Shown here piece by piece: positions 1 through 7,912 of a stretch of DNA of 26,165 nt. Every line of letters starts with the position of its first letter. The first letter of the stretch is position 1. Position numbers and translations under genes: made by a program. The notes under the pieces are model-generated. The model was given only the letters and a program-made list of their open reading frames with translations, was not told the DNA's origin and made no database searches. This stretch comes from an uncultured Oxalobacter sp. (GTDB taxonomy: Bacteria; Pseudomonadota; Gammaproteobacteria; Burkholderiales; Burkholderiaceae_D): the NCBI GenBank assembly GCA_905202055.1, contig CAJKQK010000022.1, forward strand, positions 1 through 26,165. Reading direction: 5' to 3'.

Positions 1-666
1 ATTTCCATATTCTTCCGTAAGAAAGCACTGGATCTTATTCCATTCACCTTCATAAAAGCGGATAGTTGCAGAAGAATAGTTGTTTTCCTGCAACAGTTGT
101 TTTAGTCCTTCTGTAATCATTTCAAAATTCATGAGTTTCAACCAGTCCTTGAGACGGGGAAGGCCGATAAATTCGGCATATGAGGGTAAAAAACAGGCTC
201 CGGTCAGTTTCCCGATACTCTGGCGAAGTCCCCACAAACTGGCCGGGTTGAAACCGCTGATGATGACTTGTCCTTCCGGGATCAGTACGCGATCCACTTC
301 TCTTAAAATCATGTGTGGATTTTCGGCAAACTCGAATGCATGCGGCAATATGATCAGATCGATCGATTCGGAGGCAAACGGCAATCGGTCGATATCATGG
401 ATGAGCGCCAGCTTTACGCTGGCGTCATTCGCATTTGAAGAGAGGGGTTCCGGAAAAAACTGGTTGCTGACCCATCGGTTTTTGATCCGGTTGTCTTTCA
501 GGGCATTGATTTCCGAAAAACCGATCTGAAGGGCGTTGAAGCCGAAAATATCGGCCGAGAGTGTCTGGAATAGATTTTCTTCCCATTCGAGCATATATCG
601 TCCAACCGGTGTCATCAGCCAGTCGTGCATGATCTGGATTTTTATCTTGGCTTCAGACGCTTTCAT
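1..666 (-). CDS. YafS-like class I SAM-dependent methyltransferase, 3' end cut by window edge
   Basis: All 222 codons from 666 down to base 1 are open on the minus strand; the gene continues past the left edge. The product resembles E. coli YafS, an uncharacterised methyltransferase-fold protein encoded next to gloB and rnhA. Matching blocks are LMTPVGRYMLEWEE near the N-terminus, LPFASESIDLIILPHAFEF, NPHMILREVDRVLIPEG, ISGFNPASLWGLR and WLKLMNFEM. SAM-binding motif I is degenerate (LQIGFSE in place of a Gly-rich loop), which is also seen in this family. The substrate is unknown. ATG at 666 is the first Met before the conserved region but has no clear Shine-Dalgarno; the frame stays open upstream (a TTG lies near 740), and an internal ATG at 630 is another option. 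Family assignment is fairly sure; function is not. Confidence 0.8.
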   Translation of the reverse strand, partial: MKASEAKIKIQIMHDWLMTPVGRYMLEWEENLFQTLSADIFGFNALQIGFSEINALKDNRIKNRWVSNQFFPEPLSSNANDASVKLALIHDIDRLPFASESIDLIILPHAFEFAENPHMILREVDRVLIPEGQVIISGFNPASLWGLRQSIGKLTGACFLPSYAEFIGLPRLKDWLKLMNFEMITEGLKQLLQENNYSSATIRFYEGEWNKIQCFLTEEYGN

Positions 667-792
667 ACGTTTGCAAATATATCCAGTGATGAATCGGTTT
701 ATCGGATTGGCGAAAGAACGAACAGTTTGCCGGATCAATTGATGAACGGTTTTTTTTATTTTACTGGCAGATCGGCTGCAACACTACCTTCC

Positions 793-817
793 ATTTGTAA
801 AAAACACGTATACAAAT
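793..817. repeat. Inverted repeat ATTTGTA-N11-TACAAAT between the methyltransferase and OsmC genes
   Basis: Seven-base arms lie at 793-799 and 811-817. A second hairpin-like repeat, TTTCGGA-TGTG-TCCGAAA, lies at 831-848. Both sit in the gap between the leftward methyltransferase gene and the rightward osmC-like gene. Neither is followed by a T-run on either strand, so they do not look like terminators. They could be operator sites; this is inference only. Confidence 0.3.
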
Positions 818-954
818 TCGGCATTTTTCCTTTCGGATGTGTCCGAAAAACGTCGTTTGGGAACCAGAAAAACGCCCCTTTGTGTCAGGTCATGATTCAT
901 GGGTCTGTTTATGTTTGAATTAAATCATGTTTTGATCCGATGCCGGAGAAGAGT

Positions 955-1395
955 ATGACAGAAAATATAACGGTGACATTGACGCACAAAAATGATTATC
1001 GCTTCGAAGTGGATTTCAATGAATCGTTCAAGGGATTTGTTTCGGATATTGAAAAGCCGTCTGGAGGCAGTTGCGGACCGGCACAGACTCATATGCTTCT
1101 GGCTGCTGTTGCCAATTGCCTGTCGGTGAGTTTTTTGTATTCCCTGAACCGTTCCGGTATCGATGGGGGAAATATTGTGACGAAAGCGATGCTCGATATT
1201 TGCAAAAGAGATGGATTGTATCGTGTCGGCAAGATCAATGTCGCGATAACGACAGGAAAATCGGAAGAAGAAATGGACGGGCTCGATACTGTTTTGTCCG
1301 GATTCGAAAATATCAGCGCGATTTCAAGAAGTGTTCTTGAAGGGGTTCCGATCGAAACACATGTTTTTGACAGAAAAGGAATTCGCCTGAAATAA
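955..1395 (+). CDS. OsmC/Ohr-family protein
   Basis: The 146-residue product has the OsmC fold signature: a GxCGPAQxHMLLAAVANCLS segment around residues 37-56 that carries the conserved Cys on the central helix. OsmC and Ohr proteins reduce organic hydroperoxides with a Cys pair. Here the second, CP-type Cys near the C-terminus is replaced (EGVPIETHV), so this is more likely an OsmC-like protein of unknown substrate than a classical peroxidase. Start choice: ATG 955 has GGAG at 945-948, six bases away. The in-frame ATG at 940 would add MPEKS but has no such site. It stands alone on the plus strand, with the CBS gene about 120 bases downstream. Confidence 0.85.
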   Translation: MTENITVTLTHKNDYRFEVDFNESFKGFVSDIEKPSGGSCGPAQTHMLLAAVANCLSVSFLYSLNRSGIDGGNIVTKAMLDICKRDGLYRVGKINVAITTGKSEEEMDGLDTVLSGFENISAISRSVLEGVPIETHVFDRKGIRLK

Positions 1396-1423
1396 ATTTT
1401 TGTATCGGCGTATTTATAAGGTA

Positions 1424-1438
1424 TCCTTTTTAAAAGGA
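1424..1438. repeat. Perfect 7-base palindrome TCCTTTT-T-AAAAGGA
   Basis: It lies in the 119-base gap between the OsmC-like and CBS genes. The loop is one base, too tight for a normal terminator hairpin, and no T-run follows. It could be a protein-binding site in the CBS promoter region; a loose promoter pair (TTGTAT near 1400, TATCCT near 1422) overlaps it. Weak evidence. Confidence 0.25.
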
Positions 1439-1514
1439 CGGGAATTGTTTCGAAAAATTCTTCGTTGCCGTTTTCGGTTTCTTGTTTTTGATAGAAAAAT
1501 AAGGAGATAAAAAG

Positions 1515-1967
1515 ATGCAGATTGGACATATTTGCTCGAACAACGTAGTGACATGCATTTCGAATACGACAGTGCTGGAAGCCGCGCAGCTGATGCGCCG
1601 TAATCATGTGGGAACACTGATTGTCGTCGAGGAAGTCAATGGCATGCTGGTTCCGCAAGGTATCGTAACGGATCGCGATATAGTTGTGGTCGTTCTTGCC
1701 GAAGGTCTCGATCCAAAAAGCATCAAAGTCATCGATATCATGAAGGTCGAGCTGATGACGGCCGTTGAAACGGAAGATGTTTTTGAAACGGTAGAAAGAA
1801 TGCGCTTCAAGGGTGTCCGCCGTATTCCAATTGTCGATAAAATGGGTGGACTTGTCGGTATTGTGAGTGTGGACGATATCTGGAAGTTCCTGTCCAAGGA
1901 AATCAATGAACTGGCTGATGTGACGACCCGCCAGCAGACGCGTGAAAAGGTTGCACGTCGTCGATAG
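1515..1967 (+). CDS. Two-CBS-domain protein
   Basis: The 150-residue protein consists almost entirely of a tandem CBS pair (Bateman module): the first domain at about residues 1-65 with GIVTDRDI, the second at about 73-133 with the RRIPIVD and GIVSVDDIW motifs typical of CBS strands. Such modules bind adenine nucleotides and usually regulate a partner; a stand-alone pair has no catalytic activity of its own. The last 15 residues are Arg/Gln/Thr-rich. The start is well supported by AAGGAGA at 1501-1507, about eight bases from the ATG. It is monocistronic, ending in a strong terminator 17 bases after the stop. The target cannot be told from this context. Confidence 0.9.
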   Translation: MQIGHICSNNVVTCISNTTVLEAAQLMRRNHVGTLIVVEEVNGMLVPQGIVTDRDIVVVVLAEGLDPKSIKVIDIMKVELMTAVETEDVFETVERMRFKGVRRIPIVDKMGGLVGIVSVDDIWKFLSKEINELADVTTRQQTREKVARRR

Positions 1968-1984
1968 CAGGGAATGTGATTCGC

Positions 1985-2013
1985 AAAAGGCTGCCGGATG
2001 GCAGCCTTTTTTT
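1985..2013 (+). terminator. Rho-independent terminator of the CBS gene
   Basis: Stem GGCTGCC (1989-1995), loop GGAT, stem GGCAGCC (2000-2006), then seven Ts, with AAAA before the stem able to extend it. Because of the A-run on the left it may also work, more weakly, for the leftward GGDEF-EAL gene that ends at 2039. Confidence 0.9.
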
Positions 2014-2038
2014 CATGGCGATTTGTTGAATGGGAACC

Positions 2039-3802
2039 TTATTTCAATTCAGGTGAAAACAGATCGTCAGGCCGATGTTTTGCAAGAAAGGTTTCGAGTT
2101 TGTCTGGCGGAAGAGGAGGGCTGCACAAATATCCCTGTATCTGGTCACAACCATGCCCGATCAGAAAATCCAGCTGTTCATGTGTTGCGACCCCCTCGGC
2201 AATCACTGGCATACCCAGGGAATGCGCCAGGGTGATGGTCGATTCGATAATGGATTTGATGCCTTTACTTTCAGTCAGGCCCGAGATAAACGAGCTGTCT
2301 ATTTTCAGCAGGTCGATGGGAAGTGTCGAAAGATAACGTAGCGAGGAATATCCCGTACCGAAATCGTCGATTGAAATAGTCACGCCAAGATCACGCATCT
2401 CCGTCAGGTGAGTCCTGACCTTGTCCATGTCTTCCATGAGGCTGCTTTCTGTAATTTCAAGTTCGTAAAGATGGGGTGAGAGCCCCATTTCAGTGACGAT
2501 ATGCAAAATGGATTGGGTCAGATCCGATGTATAAAGATCCTTGGATGAGACGTTCAGGGCGACAGGGATGAGGGGAATCTTCCTGCTGTTCCAGTCCACC
2601 AGTTGTCGTGTGATGGAAATCAGGGCGAATTCGGTTATCCGCTCGATCAGGCCGATTTCTTCAGCCACCGGGATGAAATTGGCTGCCGAGAGTATTCCTT
2701 CAGAAGGATGATCCCATCGCATCAGTGCTTCAAGACCGACGATTTCACCTGTCTTAAGAGAAAGACGTGGTTGATAATAGAGAATGAATTCATTTTTATC
2801 CAGTGCACGTCTGAGTTCCGATTCGATCATCAGCCGTTGCATGGGGGTGACGATCATGTCGGGATTATAGAATCGTACAATGCTGGAACGCCGTTTTCTG
2901 GCTTCGGTCAGGGCGACACCTGCATATTTCAGTAACGTGTTGGCGTCCGTGCTGTCGCGTGGATAGACACTGCCCCCTATGCTGACGCCGATTGAAATGT
3001 CGTGTCCGGACAGTTGCAATGGCTCGCAGACCATTTTCAAAAGACGCGCGGCGATAGCGATGATATCGGGAGCCTTCTCGATTTTTTCGAGCAGGACAAC
3101 AAACTCATCGCCCCCGAGACGAACGACAGTGTCTGTTTCATCAATGCCGTGTATCAATCGTTTTGAAAAAACTTTCAGCAAGGCGTCCCCTGCATCGTGT
3201 CCCAGACTTTCATTGATGATTTTAAAACGGTTGATGTTGAAAATCAAAATGCCCAGCATTTTGCCGGATTGTCGGGTTCTTTCTATGGCACCGTCCAGAA
3301 AACTGTCGAGATAATTCCGCGTGGGCAGTGATGTGAGGGGATCGAAGAGGGAAATGTGCTGATCAGGCAGCGGTTTTCCTTCCGGATCGGTCAGGCGCGA
3401 AATGATCAGTGCAAAATCAGGATTGTTGTCTTTGTCGAGTATCAGCTTGACGGTGTTTTCCGTTTCCATGTACAGGCCGTTTTTATTCCTGAACTTGATT
3501 TCGACCTGAAACTGCCGCTGTGTATGCCACATGTCTTTCCATGTGTGCTGCGTATGAAAATAAGTATTCGGATTGATCAGGTCTTTGATGGTTTTCGGAA
3601 AGCGGCCCGGTTTATATCCCAACATTTCTTCAAAACAGGCATTGGCGAAAAGAATCCGTTCATCCTCGCTGATTTGCATGACTCCGACTGACAGGTTGTC
3701 CAGAATGGCTTTATAACGGTTACGGTGGTTCTTTTTTGTCAGTATGGATGCGGAAAAATCCGGATCGCACAGCTGATCGGCTGTGTCCGCACGCTTGATC
3801 AT
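2039..3802 (-). CDS. PAS-GGDEF-EAL protein, predicted c-di-GMP phosphodiesterase
   Basis: 587 residues with no membrane segment: PAS at about 30-135, GGDEF at about 150-310, EAL at about 325-575. The EAL domain has every residue expected for c-di-GMP hydrolysis: E358 (EAL), N417, E449, D479-D480 in DDFGTGYSS, K500, E536 and Q556. The cyclase domain keeps GGDEF (230-234), N197 and D206, but the metal-binding Asp of the DxDxFK motif (PleD D327) is Asn189 (NINRFK), and the I-site RxxD is DETD (221-224). I therefore predict a phosphodiesterase in which the GGDEF part may only bind GTP. PAS is probably the sensory input in the cytoplasm. It is paralogous to the next gene along and lies 188 bases downstream of it on the same strand, behind a leader that can fold. 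Confidence 0.93.
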   Translation of the reverse strand: MIKRADTADQLCDPDFSASILTKKNHRNRYKAILDNLSVGVMQISEDERILFANACFEEMLGYKPGRFPKTIKDLINPNTYFHTQHTWKDMWHTQRQFQVEIKFRNKNGLYMETENTVKLILDKDNNPDFALIISRLTDPEGKPLPDQHISLFDPLTSLPTRNYLDSFLDGAIERTRQSGKMLGILIFNINRFKIINESLGHDAGDALLKVFSKRLIHGIDETDTVVRLGGDEFVVLLEKIEKAPDIIAIAARLLKMVCEPLQLSGHDISIGVSIGGSVYPRDSTDANTLLKYAGVALTEARKRRSSIVRFYNPDMIVTPMQRLMIESELRRALDKNEFILYYQPRLSLKTGEIVGLEALMRWDHPSEGILSAANFIPVAEEIGLIERITEFALISITRQLVDWNSRKIPLIPVALNVSSKDLYTSDLTQSILHIVTEMGLSPHLYELEITESSLMEDMDKVRTHLTEMRDLGVTISIDDFGTGYSSLRYLSTLPIDLLKIDSSFISGLTESKGIKSIIESTITLAHSLGMPVIAEGVATHEQLDFLIGHGCDQIQGYLCSPPLPPDKLETFLAKHRPDDLFSPELK

Positions 3803-3823
3803 ATGATGACTCCCTGTTTCTCG

Positions 3824-3918
3824 TGTGAAAAAAATAGTTCGGGCATATCGCAGTTTTTATGGGCCTGATATCGATGCCGCGGCAGGCGTGCACGTACTAT
3901 ATGGCAGTTTTTTTCACA
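3824..3918 (-). repeat. Long-spaced inverted repeat in the leader of the 587-residue GGDEF-EAL gene
   Basis: Arms of 11 bases (TGTGAAAAAAA at 3824-3834 and TTTTTTTCACA at 3908-3918) flank about 73 bases that contain further self-complementary pieces, including the palindrome TGCCGCGGCA. On the minus strand the right-hand arm would form the base of a structured 5' untranslated region ending about 20 bases before the start codon at 3802. I see no match to the c-di-GMP-I riboswitch core. The structure is visible; a role is inference. Confidence 0.35.
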
Positions 3919-3990
3919 TAATTTTCGTTTGTGTCAAAAAGAATGTACAAATCGGTTCATGTATGGGCGACGGAATCCGGAAGAAGGAGG

Positions 3991-6177
3991 CTAGAAGGAA
4001 AGACCCAGGCTGGAGGGCTTGAATTGTTGAAGGAAAATGTCCAGTTCATGAGGCGACAATGGACGGCTGCAGAGGTATCCCTGTATCTGGTCGCAGCCGT
4101 GATTGACCAGGAACTCAAGATGTTCCTGAGTCGAGACGCCTTCCGCGATGACTTGCATGTTCAGGGAATGAGCGAGGTTGATTGTGGTTTCGACAATGGA
4201 AGCCGTGTTATTGTTTACGCTAACATTGGCGATGAACGAACTGTCGATTTTCAGATAATCGACAGGAAGGGCCGACAAATAGCCGAGAGAAGAATAACCG
4301 GTTCCGAAGTCGTCGATGGAAACTGGAATTCCCATCTGGCGGATTTCAGTCAGAGTGGTACGGACTTTATGGAGGTCTTCGATCAGACCTGTTTCGGTGA
4401 TTTCCAGTTCGAACAACCGCGCGGACAATCCTGTTTTGTCCAGCATGTCTTTCAGGGCATTTTTCAGGTCGGCACCATACAGTTCGGTTGAGGAAACGTT
4501 GATGGCAACCGGGATAAGCGGTTTGCGGCTTTTGCGCCATTTGACGAGTTGATTGGCAACTGTTTTCAGCATGAACTCGCCGATACGACGGATCAGTCCT
4601 ATTCGTTCTGCCTGAAGAATGAAATCGGCGGCGGGAATCAGCCCTTTCTGGGGATGATTCCAGCGGATCAGCGCTTCCAGCCCAACGATCTTGCCTGTTG
4701 AAAGGGACAGGCGCGGCTGGTAATAGGCAAGAAATTCCTTTTTTTCCATTGCCCGCATGAGACTTGTTTCATTCAGAAGCTGATCGAGTACCGTAATGCT
4801 CATGTTGCGGTTGAAAAAACGGAATGCATTCATGCCGGTGTGTTTGGCTTCGATCATGGCAATATCCGCATATTTCAACAGGGCGTCTGTTTCTGTCGAA
4901 TCACGTGGATAAACGCTGCAACCGATACTGGCTGAAATGGTAATGTCGTGCCCCGCCAGTTTCATTGGCCTTGAAATGGCGTACAGAAGATTGTGGGCAA
5001 CCATATCGATGTTCTCCTCACTTGTGGCATTCTGGAGAATGACGACGAATTCATCGTTTCCCATCCGGATAACGATGTCCTCACGACGCAGAGAGGTTGT
5101 CAGGCGCATGGCAATCGATTTCAGCAGTTCGTCACCGACTTCATGACCCAGACTTTCGTTCACCTGTTTGAAACGGTTGACGTTCAGCAAAAGAACGGCA
5201 AAGTCCTGTCTGGTTTTGGAAGAACGTTCAATGGCATCGTTTAAAAGCAGATCGGCATAATTCCGGCTGGGAAGCGATGTCAGTTGATCGTACAGGAAAA
5301 GGTTGCGACGTTCTCCTGAAAAATCCTTGTCACTTGGAAAGGTGGCAATCAGGGCATAAGCCGGTTTGCCTTCGCTGTCGAGTATCAGGGAAATTTCATT
5401 ATTGGTCAGCATGTAGGTTCCATCTTCACGTCGAAGTGGCAATTCGATATGAAAATGGGAAGTCGTGTACCAGAGTTCCTGCCAGGATCTGTCGGTATCC
5501 CTTGTTTTACGGTTCTTGGGATGAAGAAGGTCGTTAAAAGAAACAGGAAAAGATGCATCGGTATAGTCGAGCAGTTTTTTAATGGCATGATTGGCATACA
5601 GAATTCGCGTATCCTCGGCCACCTGCATGACACCTACCTGTATTTCATCAAGAATATTCCGGTAAGGTGTTCTTTCAGCTGAATAAAGCCTTTCCGGATT
5701 CGACGGTGTTTGCAAGGCACGCTCAAACGTACAGTACAATCCGGTAATTTTCCCGTTTTCATCACGGACGGGTACACAGTTGAAAACGGATTTGTCCGGT
5801 CGTTTGCCGGACTTTCGCAAAGCCGAAAGTGATAATTCTTCCGTTGCCGATTCCTGGCCATTCCATGCCGATTCGACTGCCGGTGATATGTTTGCCCATA
5901 AAGGAGCAAGCAATTCCTTCATGGATTGTTGCGGCTGGCCATGACGGCGGTCGACCAGTCCGGCAAAGGCCTCGTTGTAAAAGGAGATCAGATCCTTACC
6001 CCAGGCGATGCACACGGGTTCATTTGAATGCTGCGCAATTGAAACAAGGTTTTTCAACAGCCAGTGTTGATTTGGTTCGATGCCGTGCGGTCTTTGCGAA
6101 GGGAGTGCCTGATCGATCCTTTCTTTTTCACTGGAAGGATCCTTTCCACAAGCCTGTTTGTCATGTTGGTTGGGCAT
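3991..6177 (-). CDS. PAS-PAS-GGDEF-EAL protein, predicted c-di-GMP phosphodiesterase
   Basis: 728 residues, cytoplasmic: an N-terminal PAS-like domain at about 38-155 (PVCIAWGKDLISFYNEAF), a second PAS at about 170-280 matching the single PAS of the paralogue at 2039, GGDEF at about 293-452, EAL at about 465-718. All EAL catalytic residues are present: E501, N560, E592, D622-D623, K643, E679, Q699. The cyclase site is doubly altered: the signature is GNDEF (373-377), and the metal Asp is Asn332 (NVNRFK). The inhibitory RxxD I-site is intact (R364-D367). It probably hydrolyses c-di-GMP rather than making it. The start at 6177 has AGGA about eight bases upstream. The two genes look like a tandem duplication in which this copy carries an extra N-terminal PAS. 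Confidence 0.93.
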   Translation of the reverse strand: MPNQHDKQACGKDPSSEKERIDQALPSQRPHGIEPNQHWLLKNLVSIAQHSNEPVCIAWGKDLISFYNEAFAGLVDRRHGQPQQSMKELLAPLWANISPAVESAWNGQESATEELSLSALRKSGKRPDKSVFNCVPVRDENGKITGLYCTFERALQTPSNPERLYSAERTPYRNILDEIQVGVMQVAEDTRILYANHAIKKLLDYTDASFPVSFNDLLHPKNRKTRDTDRSWQELWYTTSHFHIELPLRREDGTYMLTNNEISLILDSEGKPAYALIATFPSDKDFSGERRNLFLYDQLTSLPSRNYADLLLNDAIERSSKTRQDFAVLLLNVNRFKQVNESLGHEVGDELLKSIAMRLTTSLRREDIVIRMGNDEFVVILQNATSEENIDMVAHNLLYAISRPMKLAGHDITISASIGCSVYPRDSTETDALLKYADIAMIEAKHTGMNAFRFFNRNMSITVLDQLLNETSLMRAMEKKEFLAYYQPRLSLSTGKIVGLEALIRWNHPQKGLIPAADFILQAERIGLIRRIGEFMLKTVANQLVKWRKSRKPLIPVAINVSSTELYGADLKNALKDMLDKTGLSARLFELEITETGLIEDLHKVRTTLTEIRQMGIPVSIDDFGTGYSSLGYLSALPVDYLKIDSSFIANVSVNNNTASIVETTINLAHSLNMQVIAEGVSTQEHLEFLVNHGCDQIQGYLCSRPLSPHELDIFLQQFKPSSLGLSF

Positions 6178-6510
6178 GCTTCATCCTGAAAACAGTTTTT
6201 CCCCTGATAAATAATGAATGGGTTCAAAAAATGAAGGAAAGAAAATAAAACGATGTTTCCGGAAAACGAAAATTTTTATCCGGATCTGTTGAGGGTATCA
6301 TTCTGGCCGGAGTTTGCCTGATTTTTCTTTCTGCTCTATTTGAATGCCTGTAAGTTTATTCGATATGGTGCAGGATATGTGCATTAATTTTCCTGAATCA
6401 ACTTGCATGTGCCCGCAATCCGGTCTTTACGACATGATTTTTCCAGTGAAAAACAGCAAGTGAACGTAATGGCATAAACGTTTCATTTGTTTGTCTTTCG
6501 AAAACAGGAA
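6178..6510. other. Gene-free gap between the 728-residue GGDEF-EAL gene and the gloB terminator
   Basis: No ORF of note on either strand. It is AT-rich and should hold the promoter of the leftward GGDEF-EAL gene. Two TCCGGA palindromes lie near 6258-6285 with an A/T-rich spacer. I could not find a convincing -35/-10 pair. Confidence 0.4.
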
Positions 6511-6547
6511 TAAAATTGGTGCAGCCGGACAGATAATGTCCGGCTGC
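6511..6547 (-). terminator. Terminator downstream of gloB
   Basis: A perfect 11-base stem (GCAGCCGGACA at 6521-6531, TGTCCGGCTGC at 6537-6547) with a five-base loop. Read on the minus strand it lies 26 bases after the gloB stop and is followed by ACCAATTTTATT, a weak T-tract. The hairpin is certain; the direction is inferred from the T-tract and from gloB. Confidence 0.75.
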
Positions 6548-6573
6548 ATGTGGTCAGGTGTCAGGATGAAACG

Positions 6574-7371
6574 TCAGGCGTAATTGTTTTTCCATTCGCG
6601 CATGGCGGCAAAAGCATGGACGGGATCGTGGTCTTTCAGTTTGCCAAGTGATTCAAGACGTTTCATGATCTCTTCCCGGTCCGCTCTCAAAAACGGGTTG
6701 GTCGCTTTTTCGAGACCGATAGTGGAGGGAAGTGTCGGCTGGCGACGATTGCGTTTGGCGACGTCTTCCTTGATCCGGTCAGCCAGTGCGTTGCTGTCGG
6801 GTTCGATTTCGCGTGCAAATTTCAGATTGGACAGGGTATATTCATGCCCGGCAAATACTTCGACGTCATCCGGCAACGCTGCCAGCTTGGAAAGCGATGC
6901 GAACATCTGTTCGGGCGTGCCCTCGAACATACGGCCACAACCTGCACCGAATAGCATGTCTCCGCAAAAGAGCCATTTCTCTTTCCTGGCATAATAGGCG
7001 ATGTGGCCTTTTGTATGGCCAGGTATGTCCAGTACGGAAAGCTGCAAATTGTCCATTTCCGGGATCGTGACGATATCGCCTTCCTGTACCGGTTGTGTGA
7101 CGGATTCGACCGGGTCGAAACGGGGACCGTAAACGGGAACGGGATATTCCTGAAGCAGGCGACCGACTCCGCCGATATGGTCTTCATGGCGATGAGTCAG
7201 TACAATGGCACACAGTTTAAGGGAACGTTTTTGTAAAGCTGCCAGTACGGGGCCTGCATCACCGGGATCGACGATGACTGCTTCTTTCCGGTTATCGATC
7301 ATCCAGATATAGTTGTCATTGAATGCAGGAATGGGACTGACCTGAAGGGTTTGAGCGGTCGAAGATGGCAT
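6574..7371 (-). CDS. gloB: Hydroxyacylglutathione hydrolase (glyoxalase II)
   Basis: 265 residues, the normal length for the family. It hydrolyses S-D-lactoylglutathione to D-lactate and glutathione, the second step of methylglyoxal detoxification, in the cytoplasm. Metallo-beta-lactamase fold with the binuclear metal site THRHEDH (H60, H62, D64, H65), H119 in PGHT, D138 in CGDMLFGAGCGR and H176 in GHEYT. The glyoxalase II C-terminal domain follows, ending in NPFLR and the acidic/basic tail. The N-terminal PAFNDNYIW is diagnostic. It is divergent from rnhA, with only 66 bases between the start codons, and ends in a hairpin terminator. In many proteobacteria a yafS-type methyltransferase sits between these two genes; here that gene is at the left edge instead. 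Confidence 0.97.
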   Translation of the reverse strand: MPSSTAQTLQVSPIPAFNDNYIWMIDNRKEAVIVDPGDAGPVLAALQKRSLKLCAIVLTHRHEDHIGGVGRLLQEYPVPVYGPRFDPVESVTQPVQEGDIVTIPEMDNLQLSVLDIPGHTKGHIAYYARKEKWLFCGDMLFGAGCGRMFEGTPEQMFASLSKLAALPDDVEVFAGHEYTLSNLKFAREIEPDSNALADRIKEDVAKRNRRQPTLPSTIGLEKATNPFLRADREEIMKRLESLGKLKDHDPVHAFAAMREWKNNYA

Positions 7372-7437
7372 AGTGTCTCCAGCGGCGAAAAAAATTCATT
7401 ATAACCAGAGATTCTGGTGAATGTTTGAGATTGACGG

Positions 7438-7887
7438 ATGATGTGTGAAAAAATGAACGAAGTTGAAATTTATACGGATGGCGCGTGTCGCGGAAATCCC
7501 GGGCCGGGAGGATGGGGTGTATGGATGATTGCGGGCGATCATGAAAAGGAATTGTTCGGCGGGGATGCCGATACGACGAACAACCGCATGGAACTGATGG
7601 CGGTTATCGAGGCGTTGAGGGCGTTGAAAAGACCTTGCAAGGTGATTTTGCATACCGATAGCCAGTATGTCCAGAAGGGTATATCGGAATGGATTCATAA
7701 ATGGAAAGCCAGAGGCTGGAGAACGGCGGACAAAAAGCTGGTGAAAAACGTCGATCTGTGGATGGAACTGGATCAGGCGAGAGCGCAGCATGACATCGAC
7801 TGGCGCTGGATCAAGGGGCACGCGGGGCATGAAGGGAATGAGAAGGCGGATCAGCTGGCAAACAAGGGGGTTGATTCGGTTTTGTAA
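7438..7887 (+). CDS. rnhA: Ribonuclease HI
   Basis: 149 residues, as expected for a type 1 RNase HI, which cuts the RNA strand of RNA-DNA hybrids (R-loops, Okazaki primers). The four catalytic acids are D14 (YTDGAC), E52 (NRMELMA), D74 (HTDSQYV) and D138 (EKADQLAN); H128 lies in KGHAGH, and the basic protrusion KWKARGW is present. Three in-frame Met codons are possible (7438, 7441, 7453). The annotated one has GAGA about seven bases upstream, but 7453 would give the length closest to other family members. Transcription is divergent from gloB. The small exported-protein gene follows after 25 bases and is probably co-transcribed. dnaQ, the frequent neighbour, is not here. Confidence 0.96.
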   Translation: MMCEKMNEVEIYTDGACRGNPGPGGWGVWMIAGDHEKELFGGDADTTNNRMELMAVIEALRALKRPCKVILHTDSQYVQKGISEWIHKWKARGWRTADKKLVKNVDLWMELDQARAQHDIDWRWIKGHAGHEGNEKADQLANKGVDSVL

Positions 7888-7912
7888 ATTTTTTTCATCA
7901 AGGGGATTCGAC

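Noticed and set aside
1089..1658. Minus-strand ORF of 189 codons across the OsmC-CBS gap
   Set aside because: Spans two well-supported plus-strand genes and their gap, with no domain and no ribosome site.
3803..3990. c-di-GMP riboswitch before the 587-residue GGDEF-EAL gene
   Set aside because: The leader can fold, but I find no match to the conserved GEMM core, so it is listed only as an inverted repeat.
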